From NCBI RefSeq assembly GCF_009724685.1, contig NZ_WMEF01000002.1:310001-374000 (forward strand): a stretch of 64,000 nucleotides of DNA, given 5' to 3'. The notes below the pieces were generated by a model. The model made no database searches and was not told where the DNA came from. It saw only the letters and a program-made list of their open reading frames with translations. A program made the translations under genes and the position numbers. Origin of the DNA: Lysinibacillus cavernae (GTDB lineage: Bacteria; Bacillota; Bacilli; Bacillales_A; Planococcaceae). Below are positions 8,394 through 16,941 of this stretch, piece after piece. The first letter of the stretch is position 1; every line of letters begins with the position of its first letter.

Positions 8394-9992
8394 ATGCTAA
8401 CATATGAGCTTCTAGATACAAGGCTACTAGCCGACGAAGGAACGATTAGCCCTGTTAAGCTGACAGGTCCGTTTCCTGTTATTGTCATCCCTACCCAACC
8501 GATCACCATCCGAGCAGAAAAACGTACTTGTCGAATAGGAAAAGGACAATTTGTCTTGCTTTTGCACCCGGAGTACAACATCTATATGGTTCCAAGTAAT
8601 AGCGAAGGATTTGCTCCTGTTTACAGCGTTTCATTTAATAGCTATCAGTTGGCTAAACGGGAAAATGACACGCTACTATACGTAGCTGATACAACGCATT
8701 TGCCTGCGCATGGGCAGATCATGGAATTTCCTCGGTATGCGGAAGGGCTGCTGAAAAATTTGATGGAGCAGTTTCATCAGACGCAGAAACTAAATGCTGC
8801 TCCTAAGCTCCATCTGCGTCTGCACGAGTTACTCGATACTATTTTTGAACGAAAGAGTATCGATATCAGTTTTATGACGAACGATCAAGCTATACAGCAG
8901 GCTGTTACATATATTAAACAACATTTTGAAGCACCGCTAACGCGATCATTTATGGCCAACATGACTGGTTTTAACGAAAGCTATTTCTCCTCATTGTTTA
9001 AGAAGGAAACAGGGTGGAGCTTTGCTGAGTATGTCAATCAAATTCGGATTGACCAAGCAAAACTTATGCTCCTCGCAACAAATGACAAATTGCATGATAT
9101 TGCATTGAAAACAGGATTTGCGGACGGCTCATATTTAGGGAAAACGTTCACCAAGTATGTTCACCTTTCACCTAGCAATTTTCGCAAGAGGAGGCATACT
9201 AATCGTATTGTCAGTATACAATTTCTTGGGGCATTACTGGCATTGGGAATTCAGCCCCTTGCTACTACACGAGAGTTGCTGCAATCATCCCAACTGTTGC
9301 ACAACCGATTGCCGCATATTGTGGAGATCGAGTCTTTTGATCAAGTCGAAGTGATAAGACACCTAGATCCAGAGTTAATTGTGGCACCAACTTATTTATA
9401 TAATTACCCTGAGATACTGAAAGCACTCGAACAAATTGCCCCTGTTCTGACGATTCCTTGGGGGCATTTAGACAAGCTTGAAGAAGTACGACTGCTTGGT
9501 ACACTGCTTGGGCGAACAAAAGAGGCTGAGCATTGGATTGCGAAGTTACAGCAATCAGCCATGGAAGCAAGAAAAGTCATCACGCCCATTCTAGAGTCGG
9601 GCGCTACAGCAGGTATCTTTGAATTAGGTCATGATAATTTATGGCTGATTCCTTATTTATCCGTTCGCTCCGCATATACTTTAAATCAGCTTTTGGGACT
9701 TCGGGCACCTCAACGCATTCAACAGGAGGTACTCCAGACTGGAAAACATCTTAAAGTCAAAGAGCAGGACTTACTACTGTACTCGGCAAATCACATGTTT
9801 TTGATTGTGCCAACTGATGATACGGAATCTTTCCGTGCAAAGTTGATGCAGCGGTCCGTTTGGCAACGATTAGTGTATGAACAAGGCTGCCAACTGCACT
9901 TACTTAAGCTACATGAGTTTTGGTTTGATGATGGCCTCTCCTTGGAGCTTCAACTATCTGTAATGGTAAATTTGTTAATTGACCAAAGCTGA
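8394..9992 (+). CDS. AraC-type regulator fused to a siderophore-binding domain (Btr-like)
   Basis: 532 residues in three parts: an N-terminal AraC ligand/arm region (about 1-160), two AraC helix-turn-helix motifs (about 165-265, with FNESYFSSLFKKETGWSFAEY and IALKTGFADGSYLGKTF), and a C-terminal periplasmic-binding-protein-like domain (about 270-530). This is the layout of Bacillus Btr, which senses Fe-bacillibactin in the cytoplasm and activates the uptake operon. GAGGAGGA precedes the ATG. The gene 119 bp downstream encodes a siderophore-binding lipoprotein with a Fur box, which supports an iron-siderophore role. The actual siderophore is not determinable. Confidence 0.9.
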   Translation: MLTYELLDTRLLADEGTISPVKLTGPFPVIVIPTQPITIRAEKRTCRIGKGQFVLLLHPEYNIYMVPSNSEGFAPVYSVSFNSYQLAKRENDTLLYVADTTHLPAHGQIMEFPRYAEGLLKNLMEQFHQTQKLNAAPKLHLRLHELLDTIFERKSIDISFMTNDQAIQQAVTYIKQHFEAPLTRSFMANMTGFNESYFSSLFKKETGWSFAEYVNQIRIDQAKLMLLATNDKLHDIALKTGFADGSYLGKTFTKYVHLSPSNFRKRRHTNRIVSIQFLGALLALGIQPLATTRELLQSSQLLHNRLPHIVEIESFDQVEVIRHLDPELIVAPTYLYNYPEILKALEQIAPVLTIPWGHLDKLEEVRLLGTLLGRTKEAEHWIAKLQQSAMEARKVITPILESGATAGIFELGHDNLWLIPYLSVRSAYTLNQLLGLRAPQRIQQEVLQTGKHLKVKEQDLLLYSANHMFLIVPTDDTESFRAKLMQRSVWQRLVYEQGCQLHLLKLHEFWFDDGLSLELQLSVMVNLLIDQS

Positions 9993-10032
9993 ATCCAACA
10001 ATTTTCCCTATGCAACATCCAATTTATAGGCG

Positions 10033-10061
10033 TTGTCCTTGTACAAGACTGTCTTTATAAT
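10033..10061 (+). promoter_or_regulatory. Promoter of the siderophore-binding lipoprotein gene
   Basis: TTGTCC (10033-10038), 17-bp spacer, perfect TATAAT (10056-10061). The spacer contains the palindrome TTGTACAA (about 10039-10046), a possible contact for the upstream AraC-type activator. Confidence 0.6.
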
Positions 10062-10078
10062 GAACTTATCGTCGCGAA

Positions 10079-10093
10079 TGATAATCATTATCA
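10079..10093. promoter_or_regulatory. Perfect Fur box
   Basis: TGATAATCATTATCA matches the 7-1-7 Fur operator consensus (TGATAAT-n-ATTATCA) at every position. It lies just downstream of the predicted -10, where bound Fe-Fur would block transcription. Confidence 0.92.
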
Positions 10094-10110
10094 AATAAGG
10101 AGGTACAATC

Positions 10111-11079
10111 TTGTACTTACATAAGATTTTAAAACCAATAGTATTTCTTGCTTTAATCGCCATACTTACGGCTTGTGGCAATGCTAATGACAGCACTAAA
10201 TCCAATTCAAATCAGGATGCTTCCACAACAGCTGAAACATCAGAATCAGCTACAAAAATAATCAAAACGCAACGTGGTGATCTTGAAATGCCAAGTCATC
10301 CAAAGCGTATTGTGACGGATGGCTATTTACCAGAGCTGCTAGTGCTAGGTGTCAAGCCAATCGGTTCCACACAATGGGATTTAGAGAACAAGGTAATTAA
10401 AGATCAGATTGATGGAATTGAATCAACTGGAGAGAGATCATTGGAGACAATTGTTCAGCTAAAACCAGATTTAATCATTACTTGGGTGAGTGATGAAAAG
10501 ATTCTTCAGCAGTATGAGAAAATTGCACCAACGCTCGCGATCCCTTATAGCTCGACAGGTGATATTTATGAAACAATGCGTCTTTTGGGCGATGCTTTGG
10601 ACAAAAAGGATGAAGCGGAGCAATGGATTGCTAAATTGGATAGGACAGCCGAAGAAGCCCGAGCACAGCTTGCGGATATTATTAACCCCGACGACACATT
10701 TGCACTTATGGGCGTTTTTGTAGTAGATAAAGGATTTTATATTTACGGTGACGGAGGCTATAGGGGCGGTGAAGCCATTTATAAACATCTTCAACTAAAG
10801 CCACCAGCGAAACAGGAGAAAGAAATGATTGGCAAAGAGGCCTATCGACAAATTTCGTATGAGGTTATCCCTGAGTATGCTGGCGACTATATTTTCATCG
10901 ATCAGGGTGATTTGATTTCAGAAGTATGGGGTGAGAGCGAAGGACTTTGGAAGTCACTGGATGCAGTGAAGAATGACCGAGTGTACAAGCTTGACCCAGA
11001 ATTATTCTGGGGCAATGACCCAATATCATTAGAGCTGCAAATTAAAGAAGTAGTTAAAATGCTGAGCAATAAACAATGA
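10111..11079 (+). CDS. Iron-siderophore ABC transporter substrate-binding lipoprotein
   Basis: 322 residues. The signal peptide ends in lipobox LTAC with the lipidated Cys22, followed by a Ser/Thr/Asn linker and a helical-backbone (FeuA/FhuD-type) binding domain: RIVTDGYLPELLVLGVKPIGS near the N-lobe and the inter-lobe helix. It would capture a ferric siderophore outside the membrane. Translation starts at TTG after AAGGAGG. Control by Fur (perfect box) and probably by the Btr-like activator upstream. No permease or ATPase gene is adjacent, so it must work with components encoded elsewhere. Confidence 0.92.
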   Translation: MYLHKILKPIVFLALIAILTACGNANDSTKSNSNQDASTTAETSESATKIIKTQRGDLEMPSHPKRIVTDGYLPELLVLGVKPIGSTQWDLENKVIKDQIDGIESTGERSLETIVQLKPDLIITWVSDEKILQQYEKIAPTLAIPYSSTGDIYETMRLLGDALDKKDEAEQWIAKLDRTAEEARAQLADIINPDDTFALMGVFVVDKGFYIYGDGGYRGGEAIYKHLQLKPPAKQEKEMIGKEAYRQISYEVIPEYAGDYIFIDQGDLISEVWGESEGLWKSLDAVKNDRVYKLDPELFWGNDPISLELQIKEVVKMLSNKQ

Positions 11080-11085
11080 TCTTTT

Positions 11086-11118
11086 GAAGACCACTCCGTA
11101 AAGGGTGGTCTTCATTGT
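11086..11118 (+). terminator. Terminator after the binding protein
   Basis: GAAGACCAC (11086-11094) pairs with GTGGTCTTC (11105-11113). The following T tract is weak (ATTGTTG). Confidence 0.6.
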
Positions 11119-11368
11119 TGTTTGAAAACGTTTAACACGTTTAGATACAATAAAACGGGAAAATATATCCTAAAAATTGGATTTGAGGTATGATTAAGTT
11201 AAAGAAATAAGTGGTAGTTGTAGTTCTTTAAAATTTGTTTAATATTGAACACTAACACAAGTTTAGTTGTAACTCAGCTATACAAGGTTTTAAAGGTTTC
11301 GTACTTAAAGCAAGAGAGTTTGAATGGGATTTTTAAGGAGAGCGAGAATGGATTAAGGGGAAGAAAAA

Positions 11369-11892
11369 TTGAAAAGAAATTTAATGATAGGTTTATTATG
11401 CTGTCTAGTTTTTTTATAGGATGTTCAGATGAAGAAAAATTTGAACATTTTTTTCAACAACAAATGAAAGAAATGCATATGGGTGAAAAAAATTATTCGT
11501 ATTCCCTTGTTCAAAAAGAATTAGATATTGTTCATGGAGAAGATGCCATCGCAATTTTCACAGAATATAAAGATCAAGAAGAAAAAATATATATAGCTTA
11601 CTTTGAAAAAGAAAATAATCAGTGGGAATGGCAACAAACTAGGGGAGCCGAATGGAATTCACCTGTAAAATGGTCTTCCATGAATAGTGAACCTTTTATC
11701 TATTCCGGTACCATTGATGACAAATCGATTGTAAAGGTTTATGCGGGTGATGAGTTGGCAAAGATCATTTCCATTAAAGATAATAAACGATTTTGGTACG
11801 CCATTAGTCCTGTTCAAGATGCAACAGTTAAGACAGTAAAGGAAGATGGAACAGAAGTTATTGTTGAAGAAGTTAATCATGAAGAATTCTAA
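11369..11892 (+). pseudogene. Frameshifted lipoprotein gene (one base short in a T7 run)
   Basis: A TTG at 11369 with AAGGGG upstream opens a typical signal peptide (LKRNLMIGLLCCLVFL) but stops at 11417-11419. Adding one T to the T7 run at 11409-11415 joins it to the next frame as CLVFFIGC-SDEEKFE, giving a perfect lipobox and a lipoprotein of about 174 residues. The uninterrupted frame that starts at 11245 reaches the same C-terminal part but has an unconvincing N-terminus and no ribosome site. The mature region is acidic, has no known domain that I recognise, and is followed by an inverted repeat. Either a pseudogene, slippage phase variation, or a sequencing error. Confidence 0.65.
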
Positions 11893-11985
11893 AGAATTAA
11901 GTATGTTTAAATGTCATCTGAATTCGTTCCAATACATAAAGCTATTTCTTTATCGATCCACTTTAGTCATGTCTAATGGGGCAAA

Positions 11986-12022
11986 CCCAACATCTATCTG
12001 CCACTAGAAAGTAAATGTTGGG
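11986..12022. repeat. Inverted repeat after the broken lipoprotein gene
   Basis: CCCAACAT (11986-11993) and ATGTTGGG (12015-12022) are perfect 8-bp arms with a 21-base loop. No T tract follows on either strand, so it is not a standard terminator. Confidence 0.4.
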
Positions 12023-12053
12023 CTAGTCCCAGTTTAAAAACCAGGTAAGAGCA

Positions 12054-12305
12054 TTATTGAATTCTCTTTCTATTTATAAAATATATAAAAATCAGTTGGA
12101 TTAATTGAAAGATAACAACAAAAAGGAATACAACACCTAAAACGCCAAATGATAGCATTTTAATTTCAGGCGTTTGCACTGCTCCCGCTGCATCGACTTT
12201 CCTTACACCAATAAATACTGCACTAGCAGCAAATAAGAGTAACCAGACAATATTTATCAACCACCATATTTTAATTTTCAGATTAAACACCCTCTTTCTA
12301 TCCAT
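12054..12305 (-). CDS. DUF3923-family small membrane protein
   Basis: Up to 83 residues with two membrane segments (about 12-32 and 50-75) separated by a loop with the family pattern RKVDAAGAVQTPEIKMLSFGVL. DUF3923 has no known function. Homologues begin near KIKxWW. The ATG at 12305 has no ribosome site, while GAAAGAGGG at about 12289-12297 is ideally placed for a CTG at residue 9, so an atypical start is possible. Confidence 0.7.
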   Translation of the reverse strand: MDRKRVFNLKIKIWWLINIVWLLLFAASAVFIGVRKVDAAGAVQTPEIKMLSFGVLGVVFLFVVIFQLIQLIFIYFINRKRIQ

Positions 12306-12392
12306 TATTGAATTTACATTTATTACAATAATATCATATTATATAAAATTTTAATTAGTTTAGAATAATTTTAAGAAAGGCGAAATGAGAAA

Positions 12393-12779
12393 ATGAAAAA
12401 ATTAACCTTACTAATAATGGCTTTCTTTACAGTTAGTACAATTTTTATTTATAGTAATAAATTGTACTATCCTTCTCTCCCAATAGACTCCATATCCCCA
12501 AAGGAAGCAATTCAAACAATAAATGCATCAAACCATGATTTAGTGGAGCTTTCAAAAGATCGTAACGCAACTTGGTACATAACGAAATTTTCAGTAGTGG
12601 GCATACAACAGGTTGATGATAACATAAAACAATTAATTGGAAATAATGGTTGGGAATATATTGAGAAAGAAGGAAGTGGTCTATTTTTTGAAAAGAATGG
12701 CGAACGTTTAATTGTCACTACGGAAATGTGGACAAAGCAATATGTTCTTGTTAAAGTCCCTATTCAATTTCAATCATGA
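12393..12779 (+). CDS. Hypothetical exported or membrane-anchored protein
   Basis: 128 residues: a 20-residue hydrophobic N-terminus (signal anchor or signal peptide without lipobox), then a soluble domain with alternating strands and helices (DLVELSKDRNATWYITKFS, NNGWEYIEKEGSGLFFEKNGERLIV). I do not recognise the family. AAGAAAGGCG precedes the ATG. It ends three bases before an ATG that opens the NUDIX frame, so the two genes are probably co-transcribed. Confidence 0.6.
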   Translation: MKKLTLLIMAFFTVSTIFIYSNKLYYPSLPIDSISPKEAIQTINASNHDLVELSKDRNATWYITKFSVVGIQQVDDNIKQLIGNNGWEYIEKEGSGLFFEKNGERLIVTTEMWTKQYVLVKVPIQFQS

Positions 12780-12794
12780 GGAATGAGGTGTTTT

Positions 12795-13295
12795 ATGGAA
12801 GCATGGGATATATATGATAAAAATCGAAATAAAACAAATAAGCGTCATATAAGAGGAACAGCATTAGCAGCTGGAAACTACCATATCGTAGTTCACGTAT
12901 GGATCAGCAATAAAAAAGGTGAGTTTCTGTTAACTAAGAGACATAAAGATAAGCATTATCCTCATTTATGGGAATGTCCAGGTGGTTCTATATTAGCTGG
13001 TGAAAGTAGCCTTGATGGAGCTATACGTGAAGTGAAAGAAGAAATTGGAATAGATTTATTGAGGTCAAGTGGGAAATTGCTAAAGAGTGAGCGTAGAGAT
13101 ATGTTCCATGATTTTTATGATGTTTGGCTATTTGACCAAAGCTTTGACATTACAGAAACTGTTCTTCAAGAGGACGAAGTGATAGATATTAAATGGATAA
13201 CAAAGTCAGAGATTGAAAAAATGTTTACCACTAATGACATAGTGCCAACTCTTAGTTATTTTAAATCAATTTTTAACAATGAGGTCATGCCGTGA
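12795..13295 (+). CDS. NUDIX hydrolase
   Basis: About 166 residues. The NUDIX box G-x5-E-x7-RE-x2-EE-x-G is complete: GGSILAGESSLDGAIREVKEEIG, where the glutamates coordinate Mg2+ for pyrophosphate cleavage of nucleoside-diphosphate-X substrates. The N-terminus (WDIYDKNRNKTNKR) resembles the isopentenyl-diphosphate-isomerase-like or YfcD-like branch, so the substrate is uncertain. The ATG at 12795 is preferred over the one at 12783 because AATGAGGTG lies directly before it. Confidence 0.9.
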   Translation: MEAWDIYDKNRNKTNKRHIRGTALAAGNYHIVVHVWISNKKGEFLLTKRHKDKHYPHLWECPGGSILAGESSLDGAIREVKEEIGIDLLRSSGKLLKSERRDMFHDFYDVWLFDQSFDITETVLQEDEVIDIKWITKSEIEKMFTTNDIVPTLSYFKSIFNNEVMP

Positions 13296-13490
13296 TGATG
13301 ATGATGAGTCTATTAAAATAACGGGTACAAATTGTAGCAAACTGACAGCATTGCTCGCAATTGGAAATAGGATTAATTAGTTTTTTAGCCTTTTAAGAAA
13401 AATCTATGTACTGATTTGATTTGGCTACAATTTTTCAACAATCCTCGAAATTTCAATTTATGGGAATAAATGATAGAAAGGTGGAGTTCA

Positions 13491-13919
13491 ATGAAAATGA
13501 TTCAAACTAGCTTGATTCAACCCGAAGTGAAAACATTATTATCCTACGCCACTTCAGAAAAGAAAGTGGAAAGGGAATATCAATTGTATATTGAATCCCC
13601 AGATAGAGAGTTATATGGCTATTACATAGATCAAGATGTTGTCGGGTGTATCGGAATAGCAAAGGGAGATGCAAAACACTGTGAAATTAAACATATTGCT
13701 GTATCGCTAAAATACCGCGGTCAAGGCATTGGACGTGACATGATTCGGTATATTGAAGAGCACTATTCATTGTCTTCTATTTATGCTGAAACGGATCAAG
13801 ATGCTGTGATCTTTTATAAAAATTTAGGGTTTCACATTACGAGTTTAGGAGAAAAATACCCAGGGGTAGAGCGTTTTGCTTGTTTATTAAACTGTCGAAG
13901 TACTGTCAATGACCTATAA
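13491..13919 (+). CDS. GNAT-family N-acetyltransferase
   Basis: About 142 residues. The acetyl-CoA motif is clear: EIKHIAVSLKYRGQGIGRDMIRYIEEHY, containing the R-G-Q-G-I-G pyrophosphate loop, followed by AETDQDAVIFYKNLGFHITS. AAGGTGGAG sits four bases before the ATG at 13491, which is chosen over the upstream ATG at 13470. The acceptor is unknown. Confidence 0.9.
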   Translation: MKMIQTSLIQPEVKTLLSYATSEKKVEREYQLYIESPDRELYGYYIDQDVVGCIGIAKGDAKHCEIKHIAVSLKYRGQGIGRDMIRYIEEHYSLSSIYAETDQDAVIFYKNLGFHITSLGEKYPGVERFACLLNCRSTVNDL

Positions 13920-14011
13920 CATCAACTTGTCTTCATTTTACGACCACTTAGTCCTTTATGTGAAAATGAGGTGAATTTAAATGTTACGCTAGAAAAAAAG
14001 GAGCTACAATA

Positions 14012-14662
14012 ATGAAAAAGAAAATATGGTTAATCGTAAGCGGCTTGGCATTGTTAATAGCAGGCTATTCGATAGTTCAATATTTTGTTTTCGATGCACA
14101 ACAGGCAGGGTTTGTTCAATTAAAACTCATGCTCAGTGCCACATTGAATTCATTTTGGTATATCATGCTATATATTCATATACTCTTTGGTGTATTAGCT
14201 TTAGTTATCGGTCCATTTACCTTGTCCTCAAAGCTAAGAGAGCAAAATGTGAAACGTCATAGAAGGTTGGGAAAAGTTTATATCGTTAGTATTTTGTTTG
14301 GTGGTGCTGCAGGACTTTATCTAGCATTCAACGCAACCGGGGGATGGGTGTCACAACTAGGTTTCGCTTTATTATCTATATTTTGGATCATCACCATGTT
14401 TCAGGCACTGGCTAAAATAAAACAAAGAAACATCCAGGGTCATCAAAAGTGGATGCTTCGAAATTATGCGTTAACCTTTGCAGCTGTGACATTGCGAATG
14501 TGGCTCCCTTTGTTTACAGTATTGTTTGGTTTTGAAAATTTCCAATATAGTTATGCCATCATCGCCTGGTTATGTTGGGTACCGAATTTAATTGTAATTG
14601 AATGGTATATACAGCTTAAGCTTCATGTTACAGATGATCGAGGGCTAACGAAGATTACATGA
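14012..14662 (+). CDS. DUF2306 multipass membrane protein
   Basis: 216 residues with about six to seven membrane segments. The conserved pieces of DUF2306 are present: HILFGVLALVIGPFTLS early on, KRHRRLGKVYIVSIL, then IQGHQKWMLRNYALTFAAVTLR. The conserved histidines and arginines have suggested heme or quinone binding, unproven. AAAAAGGAG precedes the ATG. Monocistronic. Confidence 0.85.
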   Translation: MKKKIWLIVSGLALLIAGYSIVQYFVFDAQQAGFVQLKLMLSATLNSFWYIMLYIHILFGVLALVIGPFTLSSKLREQNVKRHRRLGKVYIVSILFGGAAGLYLAFNATGGWVSQLGFALLSIFWIITMFQALAKIKQRNIQGHQKWMLRNYALTFAAVTLRMWLPLFTVLFGFENFQYSYAIIAWLCWVPNLIVIEWYIQLKLHVTDDRGLTKIT

Positions 14663-14703
14663 CTTGCCCTAAAATAGTATTCAGTTGGACTTCACGTTTG
14701 GAG

Positions 14704-14728
14704 GTGTAAAGCTAATTTAGCTTTACAC
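14704..14728. repeat. Perfect 10-bp hairpin between DUF2306 and DUF421 genes
   Basis: GTGTAAAGCT (14704-14713), loop AATTT, AGCTTTACAC (14719-14728). It lies between two convergent genes but neither strand has a following T run, so it is not a canonical terminator; it may still block read-through or serve as a binding site. Confidence 0.5.
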
Positions 14729-14759
14729 ACATGAAGATGAGGTTAGATGAATTCCTATA

Positions 14760-15461
14760 TTAGTAAAGAAATACTTGTAATTTATTATGTTGATCGATTG
14801 TTGCTAATAGGACATCTTCTATAGTGACGTTATATGTTGATGTCAGTTGATCTTTCAACCAATCATCCGCAAACATCGTTTTATTTAACTCATGGTAATC
14901 AATTTTTCCTTCTTTTATAAGGACGGTGGGTAGAAAAAAGGGTTCAGATTTTACATTCAAGTCTGCTCGTGTTGGTGTTTGATATTGTGTCTGTAAAAAA
15001 CTGGAAATAGAGCCATCTGGTTCCCATAAGGCAAGCGCTACATGTTGAACCTCTTCTATTTTTTCCTTTCTTAATTCGGATAAAAGAAAATCTACGGAGA
15101 TCCTAGCTTTCCGTAAGTTTGCGTTAATAATTTTCCCGTTTTTAATAAGCGGAATCGGAGGGGAGTCTAGAAAATGTCTTAACGATACCCATTTTAGACT
15201 CAAAAAAACACCGATGAGATATAAAAAAACTAAAACGGACATCGTAATCATGGAACCCTTCATGCCTAATCCTTCATCAGATAAGGGATGGGCGATAATA
15301 TTACCAAGCGTAATGGCCATAGCAAAGTCCAGTAAACTTAGTTGTGAAATAGAACGCTGCCCCATAATTTTTGTCATAAAGAGTAAGAAGAAGAAGGCTA
15401 TAATGGCTCTAAGAACCCATTGAATGGCAGTAAGTGATTCTTGACTGTGAAAGAAATCCAC
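14760..15461 (-). CDS. DUF421 (YetF/YcaP-type) membrane protein
   Basis: 233 residues: three N-terminal membrane segments (about 15-35, 45-58, 68-90), then a cytoplasmic or membrane-associated DUF421 domain with KNGKIINANLRKARISVDFLLSELR and a small C-terminal alpha/beta part (PTVLIKEGKIDYHELN). Relatives in Bacillus spores (YetF/2Duf type) strengthen the inner membrane against wet heat, but most family members are uncharacterised. The start is a GTG with AAGAGGA about nine bases upstream. Confidence 0.85.
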   Translation of the reverse strand: MDFFHSQESLTAIQWVLRAIIAFFFLLFMTKIMGQRSISQLSLLDFAMAITLGNIIAHPLSDEGLGMKGSMITMSVLVFLYLIGVFLSLKWVSLRHFLDSPPIPLIKNGKIINANLRKARISVDFLLSELRKEKIEEVQHVALALWEPDGSISSFLQTQYQTPTRADLNVKSEPFFLPTVLIKEGKIDYHELNKTMFADDWLKDQLTSTYNVTIEDVLLATIDQHNKLQVFLY

Positions 15462-15634
15462 GATGACACATCCTCTTTTTTCTTATTGTCTCCTTACCAC
15501 ACACGATTATGCAGCTATTCAGATCAAATCGAACAACTGGAAATAAAATAGGCTTGTGAAAATGCTAGTAAATCGATATTGTTAGAATAGAAGAGTTATT
15601 ATTTAGAAATTTTAAGAAAATCAGGAGAATAGCT

Positions 15635-16672
15635 ATGAATACAAAATTACAAAATATCGTAATGGAAATTCAACAGAAGATGGATTTCTCAGGTACGGTA
15701 CTAGTGGAAAATCAAGAGAAGGTTGCCTTGGTCAATCAAAGTTTTGGTTATGCTAATCGCTCAGAACAAATCGAGAATAATGCAAAGACTCGTTTTGGTA
15801 TTGCCTCTGGCTGTAAACTCTTTACGGCTATTGCCATTTGTCAGCTTATAGAAAAAGGAAAGCTTACTTTAGACACTAAATTAAGTGAATGCCTGAATCA
15901 TCATTTTAAACAATTTGATGAGCAAGTAACGATTTTTCATTTGTTAACGCATACTTCGGGAATACCGGATTATTTTGATGAGGAGGAAATGGAAAATTTT
16001 GAAGAGTTATGGATTGACAATCCGATGTATCAGCTTCGGAAATTGAGTGATTTCTTGCCGTTATTTCAGAATCGTGCAATGAAATATAAAGTAGGCAATC
16101 AATTTCATTATAACAATGCTGGGTATATTTTATTGGGGTTAATTGTCGAACATGCTTCTGGTATGTTATTTTCCGATTACATTCAACGATATATATTTGA
16201 TCAAGCTAATATGACAGAATCTGGCTATTTCTCATTGGACTCTCTTCCATCTAATACGGCACTAGGTTACATAGACAACCAAGATGGGACATGGAAAACA
16301 AATATCTATTCATTACCTGTAAAGGGTGGTTCTGATGGGGGAGCATTTGTAACAGTGAATGATATGGCCAAGTTATGGCATGCATTGATGAACTTTGAAC
16401 TGTTAAATGAAGTTTTAACAAATCAACTGCTATTGCCTCAAGTAGAAGTGAATGAAAGTGGTTGTTACGGGTATGGTGTATGGATGAAGAAAAACAGCGA
16501 GCAATCTATTCTAAAATATCATGTGATGGGGTACGATCCCGGTGTGTGCTTCCACTCAGCGTATTATCCAGACTCCTCCATCAAAGTTGTTGTTTGCTCA
16601 AATAAATCAAATGGAGCTTTTGACATAATGAAAGGAATAGAGGAGGAATTAGCAAGAATGCAAAACTTGTAA
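15635..16672 (+). CDS. Serine hydrolase of the class C beta-lactamase/penicillin-binding family
   Basis: 345 residues. The catalytic S-x-x-K is SGCK (in FGIASGCKLFTAIA), the Y-x-N motif is YNN (HYNNAGYILLG), and the GG motif replacing K-T-G is GGSDGGAF. These identify the PF00144 fold, whose members include esterases, D-aminopeptidases and beta-lactamase relatives. There is no signal peptide, so it is likely cytosolic and not a true resistance enzyme. AGGAG precedes the ATG. Confidence 0.88.
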   Translation: MNTKLQNIVMEIQQKMDFSGTVLVENQEKVALVNQSFGYANRSEQIENNAKTRFGIASGCKLFTAIAICQLIEKGKLTLDTKLSECLNHHFKQFDEQVTIFHLLTHTSGIPDYFDEEEMENFEELWIDNPMYQLRKLSDFLPLFQNRAMKYKVGNQFHYNNAGYILLGLIVEHASGMLFSDYIQRYIFDQANMTESGYFSLDSLPSNTALGYIDNQDGTWKTNIYSLPVKGGSDGGAFVTVNDMAKLWHALMNFELLNEVLTNQLLLPQVEVNESGCYGYGVWMKKNSEQSILKYHVMGYDPGVCFHSAYYPDSSIKVVVCSNKSNGAFDIMKGIEEELARMQNL

Positions 16673-16941
16673 AAATCGGAATTAAATCAACCTAAGGAGC
16701 GGTGTACTTTTGTTTAATATAAGATGTTTTTAATGAAGCGTAACTACCAATTGCTGCTTATCCATAAAACCAGCCCATAGGAAAGTGGGGTAATCTATTC
16801 AAGTCCAGAATGCGCAAACAAATGAACATGCACGGCGTTCCCCCTTTCAACTTCTTTTATCAATAATGCAAATTAATATTGTCATCAGCCATTTCCAACT
16901 GTAAAATTTGATTATTAAAAAAATTATAGAAGAGGTAAGAT

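Noticed and set aside
11245-11368. Upstream N-terminal extension of the lipoprotein frame
   Set aside because: No ribosome site and no signal peptide; the frameshift model gives a far better N-terminus.
15635-16672. Beta-lactamase resistance gene
   Set aside because: The S-x-x-K fold is present, but there is no signal peptide and no KTG, so it is a general serine hydrolase.
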